50,316 nt of DNA, from positions 1 to 50,316 of the forward strand of contig JAJFUV010000195.1 of the NCBI GenBank assembly GCA_021372245.1. The letters run 5' to 3'. Positions 1 to 9,273 of this stretch are shown in pieces. The position numbers and the translations under genes are program-made. The notes under the pieces were generated by a model, which made no database searches, was not told the DNA's origin, and was given only the letters and a program-made list of their open reading frames with translations. The stretch is from Terriglobales bacterium. GTDB taxonomy: Bacteria > Acidobacteriota > Terriglobia > Bryobacterales > Bryobacteraceae. How positions within the stretch are numbered: position 1 is the stretch's first letter; every line of letters begins with the position of its first letter.

Positions 1-69
1 GCGCCACCACCTGGTGTGAAAAATGTTCTGCAAACTCGAAGCTGGCTTGGGTACACTGTGTCATAGTTG

Positions 70-137
70 AAGGCCGCCTTTCGCTTGGCGCTAACTGTTG
101 TGTGGAAACTCAGTTATGCCACGAAAGGCGGCTTTTT
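70..137 (+). terminator. Long hairpin with T run, probable intrinsic terminator
   Basis: An 11-base arm at 73-83 is perfectly complementary to 122-132. The hairpin extends inward through TGGC/GCCA (86-89 with 118-121) and TAACTG/CAGTTA (92-97 with 111-116), leaving a loop of 13 bases. Five T residues follow at 133-137. This fits an intrinsic terminator for a rightward transcript entering from before the window, although the stem is unusually long. A small palindromic repeat of the REP or MITE kind is an alternative; no second copy was seen in the window. Confidence 0.55.
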
Positions 138-163
138 GCTAGACCTCGTGTGAGAAATCGCGG

Positions 164-616
164 CTAATCCACCAACGACTTCTTCTTCACCGGCAGACCA
201 CCGGCCGTGTAGCTGTACGATTCACGGTACTTCCCGCCCGTACACGAATAATCCGAGTCGCCGTAGCTGGCCACCGCCAGCCGGCCCCAGGCGTTCTGCG
301 TGAGCCAGCTATCATACGGGTTGGTGTCGTAGAAGTAGCTCACCCGCTGGCACGGATCGTCGCTCTGTTGGCCCGCCGGATATTTCTTCACCTGCGTCAC
401 CCAGCGGTAGCTGTCGTAGGTGTACTCGATCCGCTGCCCCTTTTGGTCCGTCTTCGACGCGATCATCCCGTCCGTGTTGTAGGCTAGCGTGGTCGTGCCG
501 TTCTCCGGATTGGTCGTGGTCACCAACTGGCCCAGCGTGTTGTGAGTGAACGTCTGCGTCTGCGTGGTCGAAGTGCGCCGTGCGTAAGGACTTGTGATTA
601 AGGGTACACGCCACAT
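164..616 (-). pseudogene. RHS/YD-repeat protein fragment
   Basis: The 150-residue leftward frame has the composition of RHS/YD repeats: segments such as HNTLGQLVTTTNPENGTT, LAYNTDGMIASKTDQKGQ and IEYTYDSYRW are successive YD-type beta-strand repeats, rich in Thr, Tyr, Gly and Asn. Full RHS proteins exceed 1,000 residues and have a secretion-related N-terminus and a variable C-terminal toxin; neither is present. The natural N-terminus is missing because the preceding bases do not continue the repeat in any frame. No immunity gene is recognisable beside it. I read it as an orphan fragment left by recombination at the edge of a mobile region. Confidence 0.7.
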
Positions 617-815
617 CGTATACGGTGTCGTGGCAGGCTACCTCCGCCGCCCCAGTGTGCGCGACGGAAACGTTCCGTCTGTCCCCTTCCCCCTCGCCAG
701 CAGCAACCCTCCCCCAATCAGCACCCTGTCGCCAGACCGATCCCCGACTTACGGAATCGCTGTCAACACTCGGACAGCGCTTTTCAAATCAAAGACTCTT
801 GAGCTATTATAGCTT

Positions 816-1820
816 ATGAGAATGTATGTTCTCAATACAGATCTCGCGCCCACATCTCTTACTATCCTGGAATCTCCACTACCGGCCCCAGTCCCCGTCC
901 CTCCCCCGGATCGCCACCCTGCCCACGTCTATATCGCGCGCCTAGGTTCGGGCTCCCGGCGCACCATGCATGAAGCACTAGATACGATTGCCAAACTCGT
1001 AACATCCGGCAGGGCCAACGCGGAAACCTGCCCCTGGCCGGCGCTGCGTTACCAACACACCGCTGCCATCCGCGCCGCCCTCATGGAGAAATACAAGCCC
1101 GCCACCGCAAACAAGATGCTGGCTGCGCTCCGTGGCGTCCTGAGAGAGTGCTGGCGCCTGGGCTACATGACTGCCGAGGACTACCACCGCGCCGTTGATG
1201 TCCACACCATCAAGGCCCAGACGCTTCCACGTGGCCGTGCCCTGGCTGCTGGCGAGATCGCGGCCTTAATGCGCACGTGCATTGAAGATGAATCCGCTGC
1301 CGGCACTCGTGATGCTGCACTGATAGCTCTTCTCTATGGTGCTGGACTTCGGCGTTCGGAAGCTGTGGCCCTGGATCTTTCCAGCTATAACGTTGAAACA
1401 GGCGAACTGACGATTCGGGGCGCGAAGGGGCGGAAAGATCGCTTGGGCTACGCCACAAATGGCTCGGCGGACGCGCTGGCCGACTGGCTCCGGGTTCGTG
1501 ATGGTGATCCTGGGCCACTGTTTTGGGCCGTGAACAAAGGCGGAAAGATCGTGCCACGCCGGATGACCGATCAAGCGGTCCTCCACATCCTACATAAGCG
1601 GGGCGGTGAAGCGGGAGTGGCACCGTTCTCTCCTCACGACCTTCGGCGGTCGTTCATTTCCGATCTCCTCGATGCCGGGGCAGACATTTCCACTGTACAG
1701 CAATTGGCAAACCACGCGAATGTTCAGACCACTGTTCGGTATGACCGCCGTGGCGAAGTCGCGAAGCAAAGGGCCGCGAAGCTCCTGCATGTGCCGTATG
1801 TGAAACGGTCACCCCGATGA
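816..1820 (+). CDS. Tyrosine recombinase / phage-type integrase
   Basis: A 334-residue site-specific recombinase that would cut and rejoin DNA through a phosphotyrosine intermediate. The N-terminal half (about residues 40-130) fits the SAM-like core-binding domain (KYKPATANKMLAALRGVLRE). The catalytic domain (about 140-325) contains the Arg motif GLRRSE at about 177-182, a beta-turn Lys in GAKGRKDR, HDLRR at 274-278, the second His at about 300 and the nucleophile in VRYDRRGE at about Tyr309. All catalytic residues are present, so it is probably functional. Length suits XerC/D-like or integron-free mobile-element recombinases. It sits between an RHS fragment and IS debris and could belong to an integrative element; no attachment site is visible next to it. 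Confidence 0.9.
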   Translation: MRMYVLNTDLAPTSLTILESPLPAPVPVPPPDRHPAHVYIARLGSGSRRTMHEALDTIAKLVTSGRANAETCPWPALRYQHTAAIRAALMEKYKPATANKMLAALRGVLRECWRLGYMTAEDYHRAVDVHTIKAQTLPRGRALAAGEIAALMRTCIEDESAAGTRDAALIALLYGAGLRRSEAVALDLSSYNVETGELTIRGAKGRKDRLGYATNGSADALADWLRVRDGDPGPLFWAVNKGGKIVPRRMTDQAVLHILHKRGGEAGVAPFSPHDLRRSFISDLLDAGADISTVQQLANHANVQTTVRYDRRGEVAKQRAAKLLHVPYVKRSPR

Positions 1821-2028
1821 ATTCGACCAGTGAAATTTGAAATGGAGGCCTCTCCCGGAAAGCCTTACGAAGTGACCATGGGGTGGCGTCATTCCGGCGG
1901 GGCGTCTTAACGCCACATGCTGTTCGCGGTAGGGAATTCCTTGCGAACGAGCGTATGGGAGGACGGGGTCCTCTCGCCGGTACATGCCCCGATGCCGCCG
2001 GATGCGGTTATGATGTTGTAGTCCGGCG

Positions 2029-2829
2029 ATGTATAAAACATCACAAAAACACCAGCGCGAGAATTCCTTGCACGGATCGGAAAGCATCGCCGAGGCTCGC
2101 TTCCACGATACGAACACGGACAAAGCTGTCGTACCCTTTCTGAAGTGGCCGGGTGGCAAGCGCTGGATCGTCCCTCAACTTCTAAACGTGCTTGGCTCGT
2201 TTCAATTCGAGCGCTACTTCGAGCCGTTCCTTGGAGGGGGTGCCCTCTTCTTTGCTTTGCGTCCCAGTAGAGCACTATTGTCTGATCTGAATCCGGACCT
2301 GATAAACACCTATGTCCAGGTAAAGCAGAACGCAGCAGCCATCACCAGGAAATTGCGGCGTCTCCCCGTCAGCGCCGAGAAGTACGACCGTATGCGCGCT
2401 AGTTCCCCTGCCTCGCGATTTGAACGGGCGGTTCGATTCCTGTATCTGAACAGGACGGCATTCGGCGGGATCTACCGCCTAAATCGGGAGGGCGTGTTCA
2501 ACGTTCCGTTCGGTGGTGGGCAACGAACTCCCGAAGCGCTGTGGCGCGATGGTCTCCTGGCAAACGCCGCGTGCGTACTCAAAACGGCGAGGTTTTTAAC
2601 TTGTGACTTCGAGAAGGCCACCGCTGACGTTGGCGAGAATGATCTAGTCTACTGTGATCCAACCTATACGGTGGCCCATAGCAACAATGGGTTTGTCCGA
2701 TACAATGAGCGAAACTTCGCCTGGGATGACCAGAAACGCCTTGCTGCGTGTTGCCAGCGTCTCGCGCGCCGCCGTATAGGTCTTGGCCAAGCTCATGATT
2801 CCCAAACAAGCGCGATAGCCCGCTTCTGA
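2029..2829 (+). pseudogene. DNA adenine methylase (Dam/D12 class), 3' end replaced by IS DNA
   Basis: The D12-class N6-adenine methyltransferase motifs are clear: the AdoMet motif FLKWPGGKRW (about residues 38-47), FEPFLGGGALFF (64-75), and the catalytic motif as DPTY at 210-213 (DPPY in most Dam enzymes) followed by TVAHSNNGFVRYNERNFAWDD. Homology holds to about residue 247 (LAACCQRLARR). After that the frame runs antisense through the C-terminal coding part of an IS21 transposase until a stop at 2827-2829. The usual C-terminal 40-50 residues, including the SN(A/S)DH-type strand, are replaced. The core is intact but the fold is probably incomplete, so activity is doubtful. No restriction endonuclease is visible nearby. 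Confidence 0.75.
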
Positions 2830-4202
2830 GTGCGACTTGCTTTCCAATATGGTCCGGATGACCCGTGCGGTGGCCGGACCGACCCTCCCGGCCCAACGGA
2901 TCAGCCGCGACGGCGTCCATTCCAGATGCGCCTGGTTGCTCTTCGGCCGGTGCTCATGTATGGTGGTGGCGCTGTAAGGGGTGAAGCTGCCCGCATGCGA
3001 GGCAACCCGGATCGAGCGGTGGAATATTTCGACCGTGGAGTCCGTGTACCGCGCTTCCAGTTTTGGCCCACGAGTTGATACGGCACGCTGTAGTAGAGTC
3101 GCTCAATCTCAACGTGATAGTCAATGTTGACTCGGACCGTCTTCCATCGAGCGATGACATAACGTTCGGTTGGGAAGGGCCGAAGTACCGGTCGTTCCAG
3201 TTACGCAAACAGCGTGTTTCGGCTGTCCTCCGGGCGCCTGCGAAAGGGGTGCGCGTTGAGCCAGTCGAGCAGGGGCACGATGGCTTCGTTCACCGCTGCC
3301 ACACTGAAGAACTTCTGGTGACGCAGTGCCGCGATGATCCAGTGTTGTGCGATCTGTACTCCCACCTCCACCTTCGTTTTGTCCCTTGGTTTCCGGGGCC
3401 GAGTCGGCACCACAGCGAAGCCATAGTACTCGGCCAGTTCGCGGTAGGTGGGATTCAGATCCGGTTCATAACGGCAAGGACGCTTGACGGCTGTTTTGGT
3501 GTTGTCGGGAACCACCACTTCGGGGGCTCCGCCTCTGAATTCCAGAGCGTGGATGTGCGCGCTGATCCAGCAGGGTAGATCCTCACGGCGGGTGGCCTCG
3601 GCGAACGTGTAACTACTGGCTCCCAGAACCGCGACGAACAGCGGGGCTTCGAAATTGACAGTGCCGGTCCGGGCGTCATAGACCGGGATCTCGTCGCCGG
3701 CATGGTCCACGAACATTTTCTCGCTCGCCCGATGTTCGTGGCGCAGGGCTACATCCAGCTTGCCAATCCACGCGTGGTAGAGTTCACAAAACCGGCTGTA
3801 GCTATAGCCGTCGGGGACATCTTCCCGATATTCCTCCCATACCGACTGCAACGTCAGATCGCGATAACGTTGCAGTTGTTGGCGAATCACGGACAAGTCT
3901 GGCGACAGGTGCCTGTGCCATCCCGCTGGTGGCCGGGGGCGGCCGGAGATTGCTTCTTCCAGTCGTCGATCGTCCCAATTCGGCGGTAACGGCCAACTCA
4001 TCCCGGCTGACGCCGCGGCCTTCAAGTATTGATGAACGGTGCTCTGGGCAATTCGGCAACTGCGCGCGATCTGCTGCTGCTTCAGCCCCAGAGCGTGGAG
4101 TCGAAGAACCTCTCTGAGTTTGCGCATGCTGAGCCTTTTCTGCGGCAATGGAAATCCTCCACTTTCTAGTGGAAGGCTTCCGGCCGCCTCAGCCCAGCTC
4201 AT
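2755..4202 (-). pseudogene. istA: IS21-family transposase IstA, nonsense and frameshift
   Basis: The intact N-terminal part (4202 to 3201) has a helix-turn-helix (LGLKQQQIARSCRIAQSTVHQYL), catalytic-core strands FVDHAGDEIPV and EVVVPDNTKTAV with the first two Asp residues, and the Glu segment DKTKVEVGVQIAQHW. A TAA at 3201-3203 interrupts it where family members have Glu. The same frame continues as LERPVLRPFPTERY and then IDYHVEIERLYYSVPYQLVGQ. Near 3060 one base is lost or gained, and the next frame carries EHRPKSNQAHLEWTPSRL and SEAGYRACLGIMSLAKTY, the IstA C-terminus. A start at 4127 (MRKLREVLRL), with AAGG upstream, is as likely as the longer one. Confidence 0.85.
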
Positions 4203-4278
4203 GAACTTCCTTTAATGAAACCGTTCCGACGCCCCGATACTCATTCCGATCCTTCGCCGATTTTTGATCGACATCGCG

Positions 4279-4343
4279 TCGGAATGATTATCGACATGAG
4301 TTCGGAATCGTTATCGACATCACTTCGGAACGGCTATCGGCAT
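4279..4343. repeat. Three tandem IS21 terminal repeats
   Basis: Three copies of a roughly 20-base unit recur with a 22-23 base period: TCGGAATGATTATCGACAT (4279-4297), TTCGGAATCGTTATCGACAT (4301-4320) and TTCGGAACGGCTATCGGCAT (4324-4343). Multiple terminal transposase-binding repeats upstream of istA are typical of IS21-family ends. A weaker partial copy lies inward at about 4245-4275. The outer limit at 4343 is taken as the end of the element. Confidence 0.75.
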
Positions 4344-4904
4344 CCTCCGGAATCCGCACTTTTGGAGAACGGGATTCCCGCTCAGTAGTCGAATGCTTGT
4401 TGCCGCTGCTTCGCCGCGACCTTCGATCAGCGCGATGCGATCCTCCACGAGCGCGACAATTTTTCGGATTTCCGTCACTTGAACCTGGGGTTGGAAATCC
4501 TCGGCGGCTTTCTTGATATCCGGGCTAGCGAGAATTCGCCCCAATGACAGGGCATCGGCTTTCGCGTTCTTAGCCATCAGACTGATTATGCTCGCGCGGC
4601 CTTTCTCCAGTTGATGAATCTTCTAGCGCAACAGCTCGTTGCCCGTCGCCAGTTCGGCTACCATGGACTTCAGCCGTTGCTTCTCCTGGTCGTCACTGTC
4701 GACTTCCCGGCTCTTCAGGCTGGCCTCGCCGCCAGCCAGAAAGGTCTCCCACCAGTTCGACAAGGCAGCGGCGGTGACGGCATACCGCCGACTCAAGATC
4801 TCCAGATCGACGCCACGCAACAACTCCAGCACCACGGAAACCTTCCGCCGGGCTGTTCCGCTCGCTGAACTGCTACCGCACAACTGGGCACCGCTCAACA
4901 CCAC
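4320..4904 (-). pseudogene. IS3-type OrfA transposase with amber stop, plus unknown extension
   Basis: The first 93 codons (4904 to 4626) resemble IS3-group OrfA: a helix-turn-helix (LRGVDLEILSRRYAVTAAALSNWWETFL) followed by a leucine-rich coiled coil ending NELLR. A TAG at 4623-4625 stops it. The same frame continues with KIHQLEKGRAS, as expected for the OrfA end, so the TAG is a nonsense mutation or an odd natural end. The frame then stays open for about 90 codons (SLGRILASPDIKKAAEDF) with no family I recognise. Its last seven codons lie in the IS21 terminal repeat, so the IS21 element cut into it. No OrfB was found. Confidence 0.6.
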
Positions 4905-5101
4905 AATCCAAGCTTGATCTCAGGCCACCACGCTCCGGCTCTGCCGCGCAAGGCGGTTCACCAGCCGCTTACGCTTAACCAATAAACTGGGGGCACTACA
5001 GGCATTGCACTCTCCGATCATTTCGTGGAACAGACGATGCGCCACCCGCCGACGTTGTTCGCCCTCAAGCTCTGATCGACCTCTCAATTATCAGCGACGA
5101 A

Positions 5102-6409
5102 TCAGCATTTAGCCTTTACGTCACGCAGCGCGTCTTCGGTGACGTTTAGTGCTTCGTCGATGTCGGCGACCGAGTGTTGCGCAGAGAAGCCATGGTGCAT
5201 CGTGTGGCCGTAATCATGAAGATAGAGCCCGCGGTTCAGGCAGCCTTTTATAAAGCGGATTTCCATCTCCCGGTTAACAGGCAGCCGTCTACAATGAGTC
5301 ACGGGTTCGGTCGCTCCCAGGTAGAGGCCGAACCTCGCCCCGATTCCTTGGACAATTCCCGGGACTCCGCATACCTGCAGAGCCTCCGTAATCCCTTTGT
5401 ATAGCCGGTCGGCCAGCACATTAATGTGCTCATAAAATCCTGGCTTTGCGATCTCAGTCTGGCAGGCAACCGCGCCCATTACGGCTGTGAGGTGGCCAGA
5501 GTAGGTCCCGCTCATCACCGTGCGGCCCACGGGATTCAGGCTTGACATGATCTCTGCGTTTCCGCACACGGCGGCGATGGGAACTCCTCCACCCAGTGCC
5601 TTGGCTAGCGTGCAGAGGTCTGGCGTTACGCCATAGTACTCCTGGCCACCGCCCCGGCACATACGGAACCCGGACAGGACCTCGTCGAATATCAAGACGA
5701 TGCCGTGCTCTGTACACAGATTGCGTACTTCCCGCAAAAATCCTAGGTCGGATGGAATGCAGCCCTGGTTGTAGCAGACCGGCTCCATGATCACGGCCGC
5801 CAATTCGTCTTTGCCCGCCCGAACAACTCGTGCAAAGGTGTTGATATCGTTGAATGGCAGGACAACAACCAAGTCCGCCAGAACCTCCGGCACCCCGGCC
5901 GACTCCGGAAACGGCGTGATGGTCCCGTCTTCCCTTATCTCACCAACCCCGGATGAGCAGTTATGCCATAGGTAGTCATGCATGCCGTGGAAGTGCCCTT
6001 CGAATTTCAGGATCTTGTACTTTTTGGTGAAGGACCGCGCGATTCGAATTGCCCCCATAGTAGCCTCGGTGCCGCTGTTTGCAAAACGCACCTTCTCGGC
6101 ACATGGGACGGCTTCCGAAACCAGACCAGCCAATCGCGCATGATACTCCGTTTCGCCGTTGCAAATGATACCGATATCAAGAGCCTTCTGAATCGCCTTC
6201 CGAATGGCTGGATGATCATGGCCAAGAAAGTTCGCCCCACTTCCTGTAAAAAAATCGATATACCTCTTCCCGTCCACATCCCACAAGTGTGATCCGCGCC
6301 CGCGTGAGAAGTACACCGGCCGACTCAACAGAGGATGGAACCGCCCCCCAGCACCCACGCCACCAACAAGGTACTTCTGGGCTTCGGTGAAGAGTTCATC
6401 CGACTTCAT
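5102..6409 (-). CDS. Class III aminotransferase, glutamate-1-semialdehyde aminomutase-like
   Basis: A 435-residue PLP enzyme of fold type I. Visible marks are the N-terminal LWDVDGKRYIDFFTGSGANFLGH, the phosphate-binding NSGTEATMGAIRIAR at about 111-125, GHFHG at 138-142, the PLP-ring Asp in FDEV at about 242, and the Schiff-base Lys in LAKALGGG at about 270. Length matches HemL-type enzymes. The context, directly after an amidohydrolase with a 4-base ATGA overlap (6406-6409) and behind an MFS permease, argues for a catabolic aminotransferase or aminomutase rather than haem synthesis. The amine donor and product cannot be read from the sequence. Confidence 0.88.
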   Translation of the reverse strand: MKSDELFTEAQKYLVGGVGAGGRFHPLLSRPVYFSRGRGSHLWDVDGKRYIDFFTGSGANFLGHDHPAIRKAIQKALDIGIICNGETEYHARLAGLVSEAVPCAEKVRFANSGTEATMGAIRIARSFTKKYKILKFEGHFHGMHDYLWHNCSSGVGEIREDGTITPFPESAGVPEVLADLVVVLPFNDINTFARVVRAGKDELAAVIMEPVCYNQGCIPSDLGFLREVRNLCTEHGIVLIFDEVLSGFRMCRGGGQEYYGVTPDLCTLAKALGGGVPIAAVCGNAEIMSSLNPVGRTVMSGTYSGHLTAVMGAVACQTEIAKPGFYEHINVLADRLYKGITEALQVCGVPGIVQGIGARFGLYLGATEPVTHCRRLPVNREMEIRFIKGCLNRGLYLHDYGHTMHHGFSAQHSVADIDEALNVTEDALRDVKAKC

Positions 6410-7740
6410 AATCTCATTTCCCCCGCGCCGCGAGATCTCGATAGCACGATTCGTCCGTTCATCGCGACGAGTTCCCCCCCCCGAAGTACCATTTCGACTT
6501 CGCGGAGGGCGCTTGGGGCCCTCAACGGATCCTGCCTAACCAAGATAAGATCTGCCTGCTTGCCGGCCTCGATAGTCCCGATCTCATGATTCAAGCCCAA
6601 CGCTCGCGCCGCTTCGCAAGTGGCCATGCTGATCGCCCCCAATGGTGAGAACCCAGCCCATTGCACCATGACCTCGATGGCGCGAGCCAAGTCCTGAAAT
6701 CCCGGCCAACACTCGGTACCTGGCCAGGGGCCAAAGATCGCGTCCGTTCCGAGAAACACGGCCACGCCCCGGTCGCGCATGTGGCGCAGGAAAGGCCAAC
6801 GTACGTCAAGCATGGTCAACCACCACCGGTCCTCCGCTGTTTGCATGCGGGTCTCATCGGCAAACAGACACGGACGCGGGACGATAGCGTGATCAACGCC
6901 TACTCCTCGTTCAACCATCAGGTCGACAGCGGCTTCGTCCGTCTGTACCCCTCCGCCCTTCCCGCCGATCCAAGAGCAATGCTCGATGGTGTCCACACCT
7001 GCTTCAGCAGCAAGGCAGATGCTATCGGTGGAGACGGCATGGACGGCTACCTGAAGCCCTAGACTATGCGCTTCTTGCACCGCCGCGCTCATCTCCTCTA
7101 GCGTATACTGTGCTCTCGTGATGTCTGTCCCCGGCGGGTTAGTTCCGCCACTCCCCACCAACTTGACGAAATCTACCTTTTGGGCCGCCAGCACACGCAC
7201 CGAGCTCCGAACTTCGTCAGCATCGTCAGCGCTCCAGCCACAATACAAATGGCCGCCCGTCGTCGTGATCGGCCGGCCCGATACCAAGATCCGAGGACCC
7301 ACAAATTGGCCTGAGTTGACCGCATCGCGGACAGCCACGACCGAGAAATCATCTGCACCGCAGTCGCGGACCGTTGTGACTCCCGCGGCAAGCGCGAGTT
7401 GGGCGTGATGCGCGATCCGGAGTACTTGGCGTTCGCAGTTCCGCGCCCGGGACCGAGCTTGGAATTCCTCCGCAGAGCGTATGGTGTAGAAACTTTTGTC
7501 CCACGCCAAGTGAACATGCGCATCAATGAGCCCAGGTAAGAGCGTCATCCCCGATGCGCGGAGCGTAGGAATCCCGCTCGGCGCAGCAACTTCAAGGCAC
7601 GAACCGACCGCGACGATACGGCCGCTTTCGCCGATCAACACTGTGCCAGATGAGATAGGCACAGGCCGGACCGCGTCGATCACCTGGGGGCCAACGATTG
7701 CTAACAGGATTTCCTCTGTGTAACCAGCCCTCGAACTCAT
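6406..7740 (-). CDS. Amidohydrolase, imidazolonepropionase/prolidase-like
   Basis: A 444-residue metal-dependent hydrolase with the urease-like beta sandwich around an (alpha/beta)8 barrel. The metal-binding HVHLAWDK lies at about 75-82 after GMTLLPGLIDA, a likely metal-bridging Lys region is DFVKLVGSGG, further His residues are in AVHAVSTDS and TIEHCSW, and the catalytic Asp is in FLGTDAIFG. The C-terminal strand EAGKQADLILVRQDPL closes the sandwich as in the family. There is no signal peptide, so it should be cytoplasmic and act on a small amide, lactam or ester brought in by the adjacent MFS permease, 66 bases upstream. Its product could be the amine handled by the overlapping aminotransferase. 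The exact substrate is unknown. Confidence 0.88.
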   Translation of the reverse strand: MSSRAGYTEEILLAIVGPQVIDAVRPVPISSGTVLIGESGRIVAVGSCLEVAAPSGIPTLRASGMTLLPGLIDAHVHLAWDKSFYTIRSAEEFQARSRARNCERQVLRIAHHAQLALAAGVTTVRDCGADDFSVVAVRDAVNSGQFVGPRILVSGRPITTTGGHLYCGWSADDADEVRSSVRVLAAQKVDFVKLVGSGGTNPPGTDITRAQYTLEEMSAAVQEAHSLGLQVAVHAVSTDSICLAAEAGVDTIEHCSWIGGKGGGVQTDEAAVDLMVERGVGVDHAIVPRPCLFADETRMQTAEDRWWLTMLDVRWPFLRHMRDRGVAVFLGTDAIFGPWPGTECWPGFQDLARAIEVMVQWAGFSPLGAISMATCEAARALGLNHEIGTIEAGKQADLILVRQDPLRAPSALREVEMVLRGGELVAMNGRIVLSRSRGAGEMRL

Positions 7741-7806
7741 ACGCAGACATCTCCTTTCGCCTCGGCTAGTCCACGATCCACGAGAACGTGCCGACCAATC
7801 GTTGCG

Positions 7807-9132
7807 TTACGCTGCACCACACCTGTGCACCTCTGCGCACGTCTCTGATTCCTCTTCCTCAACTGGCGGTCTTAATTCGCCGATGATGAGCCAAACGGCG
7901 AACAATCCAGCAAGAAGCACACCGGCAGCTAACGCAAACCCGGGCAGATAGGAACCCGTCCAGGCGATCAGGATGCCCGTGACAATAGGAGCCACGACGC
8001 CGGCCAGGTTTCCCACGAAGTTCTCCACGCCGGTCCAAACGCCTACTCTCTCGGCGGGCGCACAACTCTGGATGATTACGAGCAGATTGGCTGTAGCCGT
8101 TCCTACCAGCGATGCTCCAACGACGAGGCTGAGCGCTGCAGGCGTGCCGGTGACCCAGGCCGCAGGCACTAAAAGGAGCCCGCAGATGAACGCGACAGTG
8201 ATAATGCCTTTTCGAGTCCGAGTCTCGTCCCATCCCAGACGAATCAAGCGATCGGCAATCCAGCCGCCAATAGGCGAGGTGGCGCCGAAGACAAAGTACG
8301 GAAGAAGAGCATATACACCGGCTTTGAGAAGCGTCAAGTGGCGAGCCGTCACCAGGAAGTCTGGCAGCCAAGTAACCAGTAAAAGCCAGTAGTAGTTGTA
8401 GCAGAAGGCGGTGAGGCAAATACCGACCAAGTTGCGGTCAAGTGTCACAGTGACGGTCCGGGGCTCCGAGGGTGCTCGAGCCGGGGGATCCTGGTCGGCC
8501 TGATTGTTCCGCAGATGGTTGGGGAGCACCGCAAACCAGGGAATCAGCCACAGAAGTGCCGAGAATCCCATCAGGAAGAACATGTTTCGCCAGCCATACC
8601 GCATGATGAGCCAGGCGAGTAGCGGAGTGCCTAGGGCAAGTCCTAAGCGGCTTCCGGACTCAAACAGACCCGTCGGCAAGCCGCGCTCCCGCGCACGAAA
8701 GATCCTGCTCACGACCGCCATCCCGCCCGGCAAGAAGATCGATTCTCCAATACCTAGAAGAACGCGAAGCAAGAGCAAAGAATATAAACCTCTCACTAGG
8801 CCAATCATGCCGCAGGCAACTGACCAGAGCACAAACGAGCCCGCATAAAGCCATCGCAGATTGAGTCGGTCCACGCACCAACCTATAGGGATTTGCATCA
8901 GGGCGTACGACCAGAAGAAGGCTGACAGCACAAGCCCTTTGACGACTGGATTCAAGCCCAAGTCCTGGGCAAGGTATGGCAACGCTACCGACATGCTCGC
9001 TCGATCCGTGTAGTTGATCAGCGACGCTACAAACAGCAATGTGACGATCGACCAACGCCGGGAGTTCGGAAGACCTTGGGCATTGACTATTGGGACTTGT
9101 CGAGCCCGCGCAATTGCAGTTTGGTCATTCAT
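7807..9132 (-). CDS. MFS transporter, anion:cation symporter type
   Basis: A 441-residue membrane protein with about 12 predicted hydrophobic segments. It has the features of the ACS family (hexuronate, galactonate and similar organic anions): LINYTDRASMSVALPYLAQDL in TM1, the cytoplasmic loop GWCVDRLNLRW between TM2 and TM3, and GIGESIFLPGG in TM4. It is the first gene of the operon MFS, amidohydrolase, aminotransferase, so it probably imports the substrate of those two enzymes, most likely a carboxylated small molecule. The C-terminal tail is acidic. A copy of the proposed ROK operator lies about 125 bases before its start. Confidence 0.9.
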   Translation of the reverse strand: MNDQTAIARARQVPIVNAQGLPNSRRWSIVTLLFVASLINYTDRASMSVALPYLAQDLGLNPVVKGLVLSAFFWSYALMQIPIGWCVDRLNLRWLYAGSFVLWSVACGMIGLVRGLYSLLLLRVLLGIGESIFLPGGMAVVSRIFRARERGLPTGLFESGSRLGLALGTPLLAWLIMRYGWRNMFFLMGFSALLWLIPWFAVLPNHLRNNQADQDPPARAPSEPRTVTVTLDRNLVGICLTAFCYNYYWLLLVTWLPDFLVTARHLTLLKAGVYALLPYFVFGATSPIGGWIADRLIRLGWDETRTRKGIITVAFICGLLLVPAAWVTGTPAALSLVVGASLVGTATANLLVIIQSCAPAERVGVWTGVENFVGNLAGVVAPIVTGILIAWTGSYLPGFALAAGVLLAGLFAVWLIIGELRPPVEEEESETCAEVHRCGAA

Positions 9133-9257
9133 GTCGTCTGGACCAGAACAGTAACGCCATTGTTATGCTCGCCCCTCTCTTCCCACGTTGTCCCGGTGCT
9201 GTCTACCTGCATCGTCTCCATCTTGGGTCCTTCCATCATTCCCACAACAGTTCGTGT

Positions 9258-9273
9258 TATCTTGCTTGGCAAG
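9258..9273 (-). promoter_or_regulatory. Weaker copy of the shared 16-base operator motif
   Basis: Read leftward the bases are CTTGCCAAGCAAGATA, matching TTTGTCAAGCAAAATA (upstream of the lipoyl operon) at 13 of 16 positions by eye. The TTG/CAA arms of the imperfect palindrome are kept. The site is 126 bases before the MFS start. I see no convincing -35/-10 pair immediately next to it, so it is the least certain member of the set. Confidence 0.35.

Larger units (their letters stand above)
2755..4343 (-). mobile_element. Truncated IS21-family insertion sequence (istB lost)
   Basis: One end is marked by repeated terminal motifs at 4279-4343. The element then runs leftward through a degenerate istA and ends abruptly inside the adenine methylase gene near 2755. 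IS21 elements normally carry istA followed by istB, the ATPase helper; here the istB position is occupied by the methylase, so istB and the far terminus are gone. The left boundary is estimated from where IstA and methylase homologies meet and is uncertain by about 20 bases. Without istB, and with a broken istA, the copy cannot move by itself. Confidence 0.75.

Noticed and set aside
3..170. Rightward open frame through the left-edge hairpin
   Set aside because: No family similarity, no start visible, and it would have to translate the terminator-like hairpin.
4922..5088. Leftward frame of about 55 codons upstream of the IS3-type orfA
   Set aside because: No ATG near its beginning and no recognisable similarity; it is probably IS-flanking sequence.
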